Assembly (NCBI RefSeq): GCF_963678635.1
Contig: NC_087070.1
Coordinates: 23,487,419-23,551,418 of the forward strand
Reading direction: 5' to 3'
DNA: 64,000 bases
DNA from: Symsagittifera roscoffensis
Lineage: Eukaryota; Xenacoelomorpha; Acoela; Convolutidae
Shown here: positions 1 to 12,329 of the stretch, in pieces
Layout of the letters: every line of letters starts with the position of its first letter
How positions within the stretch are numbered: position 1 is the stretch's first letter
Notes under the pieces: generated by a model
Database searches by the model: none
Seen by the model: the letters and a program-made list of their open reading frames with translations, nothing else
Told to the model about the DNA's origin: nothing
Translations under genes and position numbers: made by a program

Positions 1-2765
1 CTGATGATGCTGGTTTGGTCAACTGATTTTTCTCTTGCTTTGGGTAGTCCTCCTGTTGTTTTTCCATGTTGTCGTGTGTTGTCTTTACCGGAGTTTTTGG
101 TGGCGTACTGGTAAATTGTACCAGTTGGTCTGGCTGATTTCTTATGGTGTTCTTTTCTTCTTGTGCTGCCGTTTTTTGGTTGCGGTAAGCTTTCTGTAAT
201 GATGTCGCTCCGATGTTTCATCAAACATGAGTTAAGCTGGTGATTCTGGGCTTTATATGTCTAAACACCGGTAGCTCTTATTAAATCGGGCTGACTTATA
301 TAGTGCAAAGTCACCTAATTGTTTTGGTCTATGGTTTTCATGTGTTAATGGATTATGTTCGACTGCAAATCCGCTGTTTCGAAAGTTTCGCGCTGTTTAC
401 AGATGTTGGTACCCAGGCGATGTGTGGATTGCATTTTAATATTTTTTTGTCTTGTGTTATGTACTTTTGTTAAAAAATTTTCTGGATCCTTCACGTTTTG
501 TAATTTATTCACGTCTTGTTTTCTGTTTTTTTTTGTTGGAATGGTTTTGAATCTTTCACCTATTGTGCTATTTTTGAGTTTTTTTTGTACACTGTTTAGC
601 TTCCTATGGGTTTTGGATTTCAATTGGTTGAGTTTTGAACCTCGTCCCTCCGTCATTTCGCTATCATGTGTTTCGCTATCATATATATATATCGCTATCT
701 TATTTATCTCTATCACACATTTCCGTAATAGGGTGGTGTATTCTTCGGAGTTTTCTGTAACTTCGCTACATCTGATGCTAACTTTCACGGTGTGTTTTTT
801 GGACCTAGTTTCATTATTCCTTGCCAAGTTCTTAGTGCTTTAGTGAAGCGCTTTACCAATTCTATTGGTCAGGCGTCATCTACCGGAGACAACAAAAGTT
901 TTTCGTTGTTAATTCCTTGTTATATAGTAAAAATGGTTTTACTCCTGGCGTTTGGACTTGACCGCATTTGACTTTTCTCCCACCTAATTTTCTCTTTATG
1001 ACCGTCTCCCAACCCCGTTCGTTGGCAAAATGGAAAGTGAACAAATATTTTTGTCTTTTCGAATTGCCGCTATTGTAAAGCGGTAGCCGAACAATTTGTT
1101 AAGTTTTTTCTCTACATGTGTGTATCATCGCCCTCCGTCATGTTGCTGTGCACCAATTTTGTTTGTGCCGCTTTTCCGTTGTTTACTGCCAGAACAAGTT
1201 GATGTGTCTTCATCATCATCCAGACTGTTTCGTGATACGTAACTTTCGGGTTCATTAGGTGTCATGTCAAGTTTCTTTTCTGTTTGTGTCTCACTGTCCT
1301 TGGATTCCATTTTCTTTTCGCGCTGTTATTTAAGTTTTTCTTTTCGCTGGGTGATAGGAAAGTGGGTGGTTTAGTTTGTTTATTTTTGTTGCTCTTTTGA
1401 GTCGAAAACTATCCGCTCATGCTTCCTTCCACTTGAGCCATGTGGTTTGTTGTCTAGCTTTTTTGTTTGGTTTTCTTGCATCCTTTTCTGACACTTCTTC
1501 CATGTCACTGCTCCGTCTGCGTTTGTGATTTCGATTTCATGTTCTTCCCACGTAATTCTGGTCGGGTGTGATATAGTTTTCTTCTCTTTGGTTGGTCGCA
1601 TCTCTCTTTTTTCTTTACAGCTCCCTTTGCTCTGTCCTTGCCTTTATGTCCTTGGCGACCTCTTTTACGCGGAATTGTGCGCCACCTCTTGTTCTGGTGC
1701 AATGGCCAATCGGTCTTTTGCCATGGTTTTTTCCGGCGTCTTTATTGCATCTGTAATGTCCATTGATTGAGGGTTTTTTTAAAATTGGGATTTTTTTTGG
1801 TTGTTTCGGTGGGTGTTCTCATTCTCGCTTTCGATTTCGCCTTGCTCGTTCGTTTTTTGTTGCATCATGGGTTGGCAGAGAATTCTCTTGTTCTTAGCAA
1901 ATTTAATTTTTGCAGAACTTGATGGCAGCTGTTTTGTCTTCGTGTTTAGGGTGCAGTCAATTTGTTTTCGGGTTTTCTTTCCGCCTCTGAATCGACGATT
2001 TACTGACTCGTTGAGCACAATGCTGTCGAATGTTTCTAGATTTGAAAAAACACGGTTTTTCGTGTCTACCACAATATTTTCCTTATAATTGGACTCTGGT
2101 AGCGCCGGGTTGACCAATATATCATTTTATCGCCTTTTCTATCCCAGGAAATATTTGATATCAAAATTGATTGATAAAAGTTCATCAGTCCATCTGGTTA
2201 GCCCGGGTTTCAGTGTTTTTGATTTTCATAATGCATTTAATAAGCTTAATTGGGTTTGAAAATCTGTTTGAAAAATGATAGTAATTGAAGTGTTCAACCG
2301 ACCAAACTTTCCCTAGTAACTTCACTTCAGAATTTTTTTTTTCTGAGTTCAAAAACGTTGAGGCGCACAACTTTGGCACCCAACCATCAAAGAATTTATG
2401 TACTAATCCAGATACTAGCCCTGCTGTTGATGCATCGCGTACGACTCATATTTAGAGATTTTAGCCAAAAGATTGTTTTTTTTTTAGTTTCTGCACCAGT
2501 TAAATTAGTTTTTGAAACATTTTAATCATCAAGCCATTTGAAGCTATTATCTCCGCCTCTAAGTATACTCTCAATGTTATTTGTTAGATGATGTCGAACC
2601 CCATGAAACTTTTTAGTCGTTTGTGTCTCCTGTTGCTTTTGTTTTGTTCATCAATGGCCTTCTTCGTTGATAAAAAAAACCCCAACCATTCGACTTATTT
2701 GGAAGCGGGTTTACAATTGTTTCCGACGATGGCTAGATGTAAAATGTGCAGTGTCTCATTTTGAG
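1..2765 (-). pseudogene. Ty3/gypsy pol relic (A-like), runs off left edge
   Basis: Reading the minus strand from 2765 down, broken frames follow the order of a Ty3/gypsy pol. The end of reverse transcriptase lies near 2675-2700 (VEWLGF). RNase H is at about 2170-2470, with an LNSEKKNSEVKLLGKVW block followed by EHFNYY. An integrase end near 843-900 (SPVDDA, stop, PIELVKRF) matches the SPVDD/APVDD-HRSIGVVER region of the elements at 45-64 kb. Next comes a basic C-terminal region (345-827) with a VKDPENF block like VKDPKIF in those elements. Stops and frame changes are frequent and the integrase core is not recognisable. It is an old fragment whose 3' LTR, if any, lies outside the window. Confidence 0.7.
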
Positions 2766-2807
2766 GACGAATGGTTTCATTTGAGTTTTCTTGGTTTTTG
2801 CATAGCA

Positions 2808-4371
2808 TTACGACGCCAAATTGAGCATATTGCGAATTGTAAGTGAGTCTCGCAACAAACCGAAATCAGAATTGTCGCGTAATCCGCAACTTTGCTCCTT
2901 CTCTTTGATTTCTTTTGCTGTTTTGAATTCCACAAAGAAAGAGCTAAAACACTGTATTGCTCAAAACTGCTCCAAAAATAGGCGAATTCAGGAAGTCCGC
3001 AACAGCAGTTGCGGAATTTGGAATAATTTTTGGAAGCCTCCAGCAAATGTTAGAATATAAGCGAAGTAAAGTCTGCAACTGTTAGCGGAATCCGCAAGTT
3101 CTCAGCGGAACAATCAAACTGTAATCCGAATCCGCATTTTGTTTTCAATTTCCAAAAACAAATATGGTAGACGTTTAATTTAAATCTTCTCTTCAACAGG
3201 TGGTCACCAGCGAGTTCAATCTCATTTTTTTTTGATTTTCTACACCCAACCTAACTCTTGTTCAATCTCATTTCGATCTCAATTCCTGCCAATTTAATTC
3301 CTTCCAACTCGAATCCTGCGAACTTTAATCCTTTCAACTCAATTCCTGCCAACCCTCATTTTCTGCCAACTCAAACGTTCTATCTCAATTCTTACCAATT
3401 ATTCTAACCCAAAACAATCAATTTCAATGGTTTTGTTTTAGTTAGTTTCATCGCAGTAATTTGAAATAAGACGAATTATTAAGAGATTACAACAAATCAG
3501 AACAGTTTGAATTACTTTGATATTCTTAACAATGCAACATAATCAAAGTTCTATTCCAATAAAATTCTCACTGGATTTGAGTTCTATCAACCCCACAAAA
3601 CTTCTGATTCTCATAAACAGTTTGAATTTACTCTCCTCTCATCTCATAAATGATGATTTGAATTTGCTGGAAACTTTTGCTTACCTTCTCATCTCATTTC
3701 AAATACTGATTAATTAATATCACTCCTAACTCAATGATCCAAAAAAATGATCTGATTCGGTGATGTGTTGTGCTTTGGGCTTCCAAACATTCTGAATCTA
3801 GTAATGCCACTATAACTTTTTTGAAGATCGTGTTTCCAAATAATCCCAACGATTGTTTGCTGAAAAGTTTTTCCCAGCGATTAAAAGGTAAATCCACTGA
3901 CTGAGTAACCAATAAATTAAAATTAGTTCTGACAATATTTGACAATGTTTGTGCTGACAATGTTTAAGTCCTTGCTTTTAAACTCCGATTTGCTAGAAAA
4001 AAACTCCAGCTCTAGCTTCTAATTGTTCATATGCCAGAACCGGTTTATTTCAGTTATAAACAAAATTGCGGAGTCCACTTTTATTTTGCAGCACCTGCTT
4101 CAATTTGCGTGTTCCGCCTCCCCTTTTTGCAGATTCCACTTACAGTTGCTTAATACATAAAAACTAGCTGTTTTCACTTTTTGCGGAATCCGCGAAAAAC
4201 AAATATGACAATAAATTTAATGTAGCATGTATTTATACGCTGAATCCGCAGAAATTTTGTCAGTAGAATCCACTTACGTTTTTGGAACGAGTTTAAATAA
4301 TTGTTTCTGGATTCCACTGACTCAAAGACAACAAATTTTGCGCCTATCCAATGCACAGTTTGGTCCCGTAA
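2808..4371 (-). mobile_element. TIR element copy 1, ~1.56 kb, non-autonomous
   Basis: The left end (2808-2828) reads TTACGACGCCAAATTGAGCA and the right end (4351-4371) is close to its reverse complement, ATGCACAGTTTGGTCCCGTA. The interior carries clusters of the palindrome GCGGAATCCGC near both ends and a central block of ATCTCAATTCC repeats (3200-3420). The same parts occur in reverse order at 22188-23732, including a shared 17-base string (3965-3982 versus 22543-22560). No open reading frame looks like a transposase, so it is probably non-autonomous. No clear target-site duplication was found. Confidence 0.75.
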
Positions 4372-4587
4372 GGTGATAAGAAGAAAAAACTAAATTCAGC
4401 CTTTTGCAAATGCTGTGATACTATTGCTTTTTGAATCTCTGAGCTCAACTCTGATCAGAGGTAAAGTGGCACTCTAAAGAGTCTGACACAGGAATAGAAC
4501 TTAATTGAAACGTAACAGAAGAGTTACTGATTAGACTGCGACACATATCCGGGCACTTCATTAGCGATTAAAAAATTGACATCAGTT

Positions 4588-4588
<1 letters not shown>
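4372..4588. other. spacer, nothing recognised
   Basis: Lies between the TIR element and the TAG microsatellite. No exon of the neighbouring receptor was found here on the minus strand. Confidence 0.5.

Positions 4589-4675
<87 letters not shown>
4589..4675. repeat. (TAG)n microsatellite
   Basis: About 28 uninterrupted copies of TAG on the plus strand (CTA on minus). Long and pure, therefore probably length-variable. Confidence 0.97.
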
Positions 4676-4911
4676 TGAGGCTTCTGGGAAGTCACGCTTC
4701 CCAAGGGCTTATGAGTCCCGTCATTTACATGTTTTCATCAAGTTAAGTTTGAGTTTCAAGTTTTTTCCAGTTGTTACAGTGACATTTTGTGACATTTTTT
4801 TCATTTTACTCTGGTCAAAACTTTCCAGGTTACTTGCACGGGAACCGTTTTTACATTCTGTTTATGCTTTTATTGTCCGGTTCTATCACAGCGTTCTTTA
4901 ATTTTCATCTA

Positions 4912-5936
4912 AGAGAAAACAGAAAACACTAAAACGTCCCCAATTAGTCCTTCACATATTGAGTGCCAACGTTTGAAGTCTGTTAGAACTGCCCTGAAAT
5001 CAGAAAAAAAAGCAAAGTTGACAATAAAGATAATAAAATTTTTGGCAGAAATGTCAAGTTTTATCCTATTAAAAAGTTTTGGTATTGAAAAAATCTCAGT
5101 TTTTACTGAGAATATGATGTTGGAAGTAGATTCAAGTTGATTTGTTTTGAGCAGTGTCTTTCCAAACCAAGTTTAGTTAAATCACGTATTACTTTTAAAA
5201 GTGCGCCATGCAAATGGTTATAACCTCAACATACAGTTCATAGGTCTCAACTTACTCATGTTTCTTCTGGCGATTAAATCCCCCAGAGAAGCAAAACGCA
5301 GAAACTGTCTGCCATATTTCCATGAAATAATGAGCCAAAACTAACAGGCCAGAGAAGACAAGATCGAAGACAGATTGCATCGTGACTAAAAAGTAGTCCC
5401 AAGAACGAAGGTTCTCGACAGAATACACGGTGGCCATGAAATAGGAGTTGAGAACGATTGTCAGCAAAGTGCAAGGTCCCTAAGCAGATTTGCGTAATCA
5501 AGGATTTTTCTTTAAAAACACCAATACATGAGCTGTTCAGATCCTTAGCCGTTAGCAGCGGTTTTCTTGATTAAACTAAATACCATTCTTAGAACTTACT
5601 AGTCTCCAAATGTTTAGTACAAGTCTAAATCACGGTGCAAGTCTAAATTTGAGTCCTAAAGCTCCCACCCTCGATCTTTCACCACCGCTGCTACTCCTGA
5701 TGCAGTTACAGGCCAAAAGCTTTTATAGGCTATAATACCGGATATAATCGCAACATCTTACTTCATTCCGAACCAGTTATTTCAGAGCGGATGAACTGAA
5801 AAAATTCAAAATGCATGCAGGTAAAATGACTCACCACATACAGCTCTGAAATGAATTTGAATTGTACGAATTCGTGCACGTCATGTGGGTTTGGCACTGT
5901 AGCAAAGGTAGCAGAATAAGAAGTTCCATTTCCCAT
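4912..5936 (-). CDS. 7TM receptor (rhodopsin-like), first three exons, partial
   Basis: Exon 1 is 5936-5835: ATG, an NGT glycosylation site, 34 residues, donor GTGAGT. Exon 2 is 5479-5256: acceptor CTTAG, 74 residues, donor GTAAGT. Exon 3 starts at 4993 after TTTCAG and is open to 4912. Phases agree (0/0, then 2/1). The joined protein has a TM1-like segment with Asn45, the loop VENLRS, then TM2 with Asp73 in VFDLVFSG. The Asn-Asp spacing of 28 is typical of the family. Exon 3 carries SICEGLIGDVLVFSVFS, a plausible TM3 start. No DRY-bearing exon or TM4-7 was found downstream, where the microsatellite, TIR element and gypsy relic lie. The gene is truncated, or continues beyond them. The ligand is unknown. 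Confidence 0.62.
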
Positions 5937-5989
5937 ATTTGCAACGAGCAGTAACTTATTTCTTTCTTTTGGCAGTTTGGGATCCCGGG
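5937..5989. other. upstream flank of receptor exon 1
   Basis: Short sequence before the ATG on the minus strand. No clear promoter motif was seen. Confidence 0.3.
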
Positions 5990-6900
5990 TCGTGGTCGGG
6001 GACTTATGTTGCGACCAGTGAGACCCATATCAAGTATGTTTGTTCCGACCATTGCGACCCAAAATGGGTATGTTGCGACTTTGCACGACCGAAATATTTG
6101 CGCGACTTTGCCCGACAAAAAAACATTGTGCAATTTTGCGCAACTCAAAAACAATATGTTGCAGTTTTGGGCGACCGAAGTGTTTGCGCGACTTGGTTTG
6201 CAATTTGGATTGATGTTTGCTATTTATGCTTTGACCAACTCGACCAAAAAATAGTTTGTTCCCACCGTCTCAACCCATGCTCGATTGGTTTTGACCGACT
6301 CGACTCAAGCTGTCTATGTTTCGACTAGGTTCGATCGAGCAAAAACCTTTCGACCAAGTTCGACCTTGGAAAAACGTTTCGATCGAGTTCGACCGAGGAG
6401 TTTTTTCGACCGATAAGAATTTCGACCGCGACAAAACATTTCGATTGTTTTCGATCAAAGAAAAACGTTTCGACAGAGTTCGACCCAGAGTTTTTCGACC
6501 AAGAAACGTTTTGATCGAAAAAACTTTTTTGACTGTGTTCGACCGAGGAAAAATGTTTCGACTGAAAAAAACTTCAGTTTTATAGACTGTGAAATAAGCT
6601 TCGTACGTCCAGTAAAATTCGTACGTCCAGTACACATACAAGAAATTGTTGTATGTGTATTTGTAAAGATGTGAGTAAATTTTTAAGTACTTAGGTATGT
6701 TACTATTGATTTCAGCAATTATGTGTACATGTATGTTGCGACTTTGCGCGACGCATGTTGCGACTTCGCGCAACCCATGCTGAGACTTTGTGCGACTCAA
6801 GCCTCTTGCGGGATGATAGAATTTCAGTCGCAGAAAGTCCAATTCGGCTACTCATTTTGGTCGCAACATGAGTCGCGGACCTCGGCCCGGGTAAACTATA
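5990..6900. repeat. degenerate TTCGACC / TTGCGAC satellite
   Basis: Dense imperfect repeats of TTTCGACCGAG and related words at 6240-6580, flanked by TTGCGAC(T/C) words at 6000-6200 and 6735-6880. The CGA-rich word lacks stop codons in several frames and creates long spurious open frames on both strands (up to 190 codons). Related blocks lie at 18.5-19.1 and 19.6-20 kb. Confidence 0.85.
6601..6660. repeat. CGTACGTCCAGTA duplication and 11-bp hairpin
   Basis: CGTACGTCCAGTA occurs twice at 6602-6632. It is followed by an exact inverted repeat, TACACATACAA (6631-6641) and TTGTATGTGTA (6649-6659), around a 7-base loop. Confidence 0.85.
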
Positions 6901-7310
6901 TTTCACTCAAAAGGCTGGCTTTTATGTGGGTTGAGCGACTGATGGAGCTGAAAAGAATCCAAACTCAGTTTTTCGATAGAAGCGAACAATTTATTAAACT
7001 GAAAACTTTTTCTTGCGTATTTTCTAATCACATCTGCCAGTAAAGGCGTGTTCGGTTATTTTTGAAAGCTTCTTGACTTAAGCCAATTTCAGCAGGATGC
7101 CAAAACTTGAATGTGTTTTGATTGAATTGATTTGACCGTTTTCAGTTTTTGTATAGCAACTTTATTCGTTTTATTCTATTATATTCTGTTATACTACTAT
7201 TTTACAATTATATAAACAATTATTTAAGGAGAATCCACGAAACGCCATTCTAAACCATGTTAAGCATAGTTCCTTTCTGTTGTTTCGCCTTAATGTAAAT
7301 GGAAGTACAG
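6901..7310. other. AT-rich spacer, nothing recognised
   Basis: No coding pattern, RNA gene or clear repeat seen between the satellite and the tandem duplication. Confidence 0.4.
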
Positions 7311-8897
7311 GAAAAACTTTTCACGAGAATTGGCTTTAAGTTCTGATATTCACTATTATCTAAAATGGTCGTGGTAAAACACTAGCTAGATGATTACAGA
7401 GCCAAAAACCAAAGGAAGACTCGGAATTTCTTAAGGAGTGGCGGAGAGTCAAATAGATGTTTTTTTATAATTGCGTCCAACTTTAGCCCATAAAGTCGTT
7501 TTGTGATTCTCAGAGTTTCGCCAGAATGAAAAAAACAAACTCCTAAGAAAGTTTGATGGAATGAAAAGGGTACGAAAAAGGAGCAAAAAATGAAAACTTA
7601 GGTGTGATGGTATGATTTCTTAATAGTTTACCTCTAAAGTTCTCACTGACACCAATTTTTAAAAATTAAAAGATAAAATTCTGTAGATGACTGACTTTCA
7701 ATTGGCTTAAACAAAATGTTTTATGAGGTTGAGCCTGATTGATTTTTATTTTCATTAGTAATCAAGTAAAATACTTTTGTTCCAACTAAACTAAGCTTAA
7801 AATGAAAAAGAAAGTAAAGAACATATTTGATAAAATTGATAAGGCAATCACAACACTTCCCCTTAATATGAAGTTAAAAATTAAAGGATGACAATTAAAG
7901 GATGTGAATATTCCTTCTCTCTCTGGGTGAGAGCGAAGAATAAGATAAACACAAATAATTACAACCCTTGTAACAGCACTTTTTATGCTAAATGCAGTAG
8001 AGAAATTAAAAACAGAAATTTTTATAATTGTGAAGTTAACAAAAGCTAAACTTTCAAAATTTCATTATTTTTATCCGACGGCATCAGTTATATGAACTGC
8101 ATACGTGGGGTATCAGCAACTTATCGTAAACGGTTTATAAAACAATGATGATAAGAGATAAGTACGAATTTAAATATTATTGCCGTGATAAGATACTAGG
8201 TGAGAGCAAAGACATCTGATATGGAAATACAAAGTGGAAGTTTGTCAGAAACCCAACGGATTTATTGAAAAACTTTTCACGAGAATTGGCTTTAAATTCT
8301 GATTTGCACTATTATCTAAAATGGTCATGGTAAAACACTAGTTAGATGATTACAAAGCTGAAAACCAAAGGTAAACTCGGAATTTCTTGAAGGTGATTTG
8401 AAAAGATTTTTTTTATAATTGCGTCTGTGTTTAGCCCATAGTGTCGTTTTGTGATTCTCAGAGTTTCGCCAGAATAAAAAAAAACTCTTAAAAAAGTTTG
8501 ATGGCATGGAAAGAATACGAAAAAGGAGCGAAATTATAAGTTTTATGTGTGATGGTTTGATATCTTATTAGTCTACCTCTAAACTCCTCACTGACACCGA
8601 TTTTTTGAAACTAAAAGATAATATTCTGTAGATAACTGACTTTCATTTGGTTTGAACGAAACTGTTTTATGAAGTTGAGCCTGATTGATGTTTTTTCATT
8701 AGTAATAATAAAAAATACGTTTGTTCTAACTAAACTAAGCTTAAAATGAAAAAGAAAGTAAGGAACAGATTTGATAAAATTGATACGGCAATCACAACAG
8801 TTCCCCTAACATGAAGTTAAAAGTTAAAGTATTACAATATAGAATGTAAATGTTCTTTTCTCTCTCTGGGTAAGAGCGAAGAATAAGATAAGCACAA
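7311..8897. repeat. degenerate tandem duplication, ~0.95-kb offset
   Basis: 7311-7955 and 8267-8897 are direct copies. Examples are CACGAGAATTGGCTTTAA (7322 and 8278) and CTCTCTGGGT followed by AGAGCGAAGAATAAGATAA (7919 and 8862). They differ by many substitutions and small indels, so the duplication is old. The 7956-8266 interval is unique. No coding potential was seen. Confidence 0.88.
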
Positions 8898-8940
8898 TGA
8901 TGGCTGGTATGATGCTTATTGGGCTTTTTGTTGGTGGTGG

Positions 8941-9733
8941 TTAAGAGTTCCAATCTAAATCTACAAGTTCCGACTTAATTTGTTTATTCGATGGACTGGT
9001 GTCAGTGGCACCACAGAATGGTGCCAGTGAGTTATTAAGATCCTTTTTGAGCATTTCCCTATCTACGTCCGTACAGGGAAAACCGCCTATGGTCGTTTCC
9101 AAATCTCTCAGGTCTGACGTATCAAAATGTTAAAAAAACTATTTGTCTTTGGTTAAATAACATGAATAAAACTTCTTCCTTTTTGCTCCTTCCGGTTGAA
9201 ATCGTGTCTGCTTCAGCATAGGCTTCAAGAATTTTGTTGAGTTCTTTGTAGTTGTTCTAGTTTTTGTGAGGTTGTCCGACGGATATATTGCCACATCTTG
9301 TTGATTTCGCTCACAGCTTCTTTTTTTCTTTGACCCTACTTTATAAGAGTAGTTAAAATAAGGAATTTTAACACTACCTAATTGCGCAGAACTTTTTTGC
9401 TCGCAAGTTTTTTTACTGTATTTGTAAAATGGACAATTTTTTGCCCAAGGGTCGTTGAAAAGTTTCTCTGCTCTTTCGATTTAAAACCTTTCGAAAATTA
9501 TTAACTTTCTTTAGCGGGCTTGAAAAAAAATTGACTTTTCTTAGCGTGTGCTTTCTGCAGAGAGGATTGGCTTGGCTCAGTATCATAGGGTATCTCGTCA
9601 TGAATGTTAGGTGCTCTGTTGAAGTTTTTTTGAACAGTGTGAAATTTAATTTCGCTCGCTCTGTGCTCCGCAAACTCCAGATGTTTTCACAAATCGAGTC
9701 ATTTAGTGTAAAATTAGGTGTTTGTGGTGACAT
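8941..9733 (-). CDS. hypothetical three-exon gene, one frameshift
   Basis: Exon A, 9733-9536, starts MSPQTPNFTLNDSICENIWS and continues in the +1 frame (NFNRAPNIHDEIPYDTEPSQ) across a run of seven T (9625-9631 on plus). One extra base there restores a single frame. Exon B is 9467-9162 (NDPWAKNCPFYKYSKKTC). Exon C is 9113-8941 (LETTIGGFPCTDVDREMLKK) and ends at TAA. Introns are GT...AG of 68 bp (9535-9468) and 48 bp (9161-9114), and all phases match (1/1, 1/1). The product is about 225 residues, basic in the middle and acidic near the C-terminus, with no signal peptide or membrane segment. No family was recognised. The frameshift may be a homopolymer sequencing error or a real lesion. Confidence 0.55.
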
Positions 9734-10428
9734 CGTTTGTAATTTAGATTTAACGGTATGTACAAGTTTTCTACTAAATTATTGCAACGATGGTTGGCTA
9801 CTGTTCAAAAAACATTATTTAACATAATTAGAGACGCAAAAAGATTTGAAATTGGTTCCAGTAAAACATGAAGCCTAGTCAACCCGAATTGAATTTTGAA
9901 TTCTATGTAAATGAATATAATTAGTCAGAAAATTAAAAACTTTTGGCGGAGATACTGTAGCTATTTTCACCATTTTTGAGAAAAAATCTATACATAAAAT
10001 GATAAGGGCCCCAACTTGAGTTCAATGGACCTGCAAATCTAAATCTTTTCCTTATTTTACTAACTCAGTTCTTGGAGATAATTGTAATGCGTTTCCGAAT
10101 GAGACATGGCCAAGTTTTTAATGTATGTATTCGATTTTGGCATTCTTTATCTTGGCCCATCTAATAAGGTTCAAATTCCAAGGTTTGATATACAAAAGTT
10201 GTTTAATTTTGGAATAAACATTTCGAGTACAGCTACTTCCTTGCGAAACTCTTTGAAGTTCGGCCACCCTTCAAATCTTCGCATATTTTCCAAGCAAATC
10301 AATATCATTGGAGAGAAGCAAAAAGTTTATGATCAATTAACCTGTGTCGGCAAAAATACGCCGGATTTGATTTTCTAGTGTAACATAAAGAAAATCAGCA
10401 AAACATTTTAAGCGCACCATATTTTTGA
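9734..10428. other. AT-rich spacer, nothing recognised
   Basis: Upstream side of the hypothetical minus-strand gene. A 90-codon plus-strand open frame (10106-10378) has no splice or homology support. Confidence 0.4.
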
Positions 10429-12060
10429 GCTCCGAGCGGATGTGATAATTTTTTTTTCATGAAAAGCTTGTTTCGAAAAGCGATCTGATCTCTTCTTTAT
10501 TGAAACAAATTGTATTTTTTATATAAAAGGTCGTTTACTGTGCAAGAAGCACAGAAAGCTTATATTAGTTTGCGGGCTATCTCAAATATAACTCATTGTA
10601 ATTTTATCGAAATTAAAAAAAAAATAAAAAACTTTAGTTCACTCAACCAGTTTGTCAAAATACTTTCTCTTTAAAATCATTTTAATTGAAAACAAAATTC
10701 AAAACAACCTAAAGTCAGAACATAACAGGCTGTGTTTTCATGCTTCACTTGAAAGATGCAAAATACCGTTGAGATAAAAGTGTTCACCTAGAAAGTTTTT
10801 TCTAGAGCATTGTATAAATAACAGAAATAGGCAAATTTTGTATAAATAACGTACTGTTTTTCTGAGTTTTCCAGCTTGTGACCCGCAAACTCTTCCCGTA
10901 CAATTTTTTAAAACTTTTTTTCTGTCTCAGCCCCGCTGCTGGTCAATGAAAAAACCATAACTGAAAACATCCAATTATTTCATTAACATAATTTTTTTTT
11001 CTTGAAAAAATTGAATATAGCTTAAGAGGTACTCAGAACATTCACACAGTGGTTCGACTTGATACAATAAATTTTGTTCCTTTTCGTAAAAAATATAACA
11101 TTATATTTTCATGCCGGTTTAATTGTTGGTTTTTAATTTATAATGATGTTTTTTTCAGTGGCAGCATGTATGCTTAACCAGGATGTTATTTCGAATTTAT
11201 TTAACTGTGAAAAAAAACTATAAATAAATTTTTGTTAATGAAGCGATTTTTTAATTCTTTTTTTTGAATCACAATAATCACACATTCTTGTTTGTCAAGT
11301 TAATCTGCATTATTTAATGATCTATGAAAAAACTAGAGCATGCAGATCAAACATAGATGTGTCAAAATATATCAAAAGGGACCGATTTGAATGATTAGGG
11401 GATTGAATTCTTGAGATGGAGGGGGCTCTATTGCATTTACAAACAATTCTGAGCGTAAAACTGTTAGCTAAAAAATTACCTGAATTAGCTAGCAAAGCAT
11501 ATTGAGGTCACCATTTTATATGAAACTCCAAGCGAACGTGAAAACTCATCGGTCTACAAACACTTGCTTATAGTTAATCTGATCCCCACTTTGAGAAAAC
11601 AAATTGTAACCAACAATATGAATTGTTCAAGTAGCACAGAAAACTTATCCTCGTTAACCGGGTATCCCAAATAAAACCCTCGGTAGTTTTCGCGGGAGCA
11701 AATCAATAGAAAAACATGAAAGGCTAGTACACGCAACCAATATATCATAAGACTCTCTCTTAAATCATAAAATTGGACAAAACTTTAACACAAGCTTTTG
11801 TTTTGTAAAGTCAGAATACCGTAAGCTGTGTTTCTAATGGTTTTCATGAAAGATACGGTCTATCGTAATGAAAAAAAAATTTTTTTTTTTCTGTAGTTTT
11901 TTAAGTATGAAATAGACAACAGATGTACACTCGCCGACTTTTTTCTGAACTTTCTATTTTGTGTCCGCAAAATCTCCACGAGCAAAACTCCGAAAATAAG
12001 TTTTCTTTTCGTGTCTAGTCTCGCCCCTGTTCAATTAAAAACCATAGCTGAAAGCATCTA
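10429..12060. repeat. degenerate tandem duplication, ~1.09-kb offset
   Basis: 10429-10976 and 11525-12060 align as direct copies. Shared words include CTCC(G/A)AGCG(G/A)A, a CAAG(A/T)AGCACAGAAA block (10543, 11630) and AAACCATA(A/G)CTGAAA(A/G)CATC near the right ends. Intervening sequence is AT-rich. A similar TTCAAGTAGCACAGAA word recurs in the array at 22-26 kb. Confidence 0.7.
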
Positions 12061-12329
12061 TTTTCAGGGGTAACTTGCCTGTTTGTCAATTTTCTTTTGA
12101 ATATCTTTAGTATAATCAGAAAAAAACACAGCAACTTGTTTCAACTTCCCTAGATTGGCTAGCCCTAGATGCAACAATTATTTTTTGAAATTTAATCAAA
12201 ATCAGCTCAGTCGTTGAAAACTTATAGTGTCTTACATAATTATAGTTCAAAAACATTGCATATCTGGAAAGAAAAAACCTTTATTCAATCGTAATTTTTG
12301 AGGATCAAAAGGAAGGAGAAAGAAGAGGA

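Noticed and set aside
355-843. 162-codon plus-strand hydrophobic frame
   Set aside because: Antisense of the basic C-terminal region of the gypsy relic; Phe/Leu/Ser content comes from the complement of Lys-rich sequence.
6270-6842. 190-codon minus-strand open frame
   Set aside because: Created by stop-poor TTCGACC satellite; frames on both strands are open over the same bases and the translation is Ser/Arg/Phe low complexity.
9413-9733. Single 106-codon minus-strand gene
   Set aside because: The second half of this frame looks random, whereas the +1 frame is coding-like and connects to downstream exons; replaced by the three-exon model.
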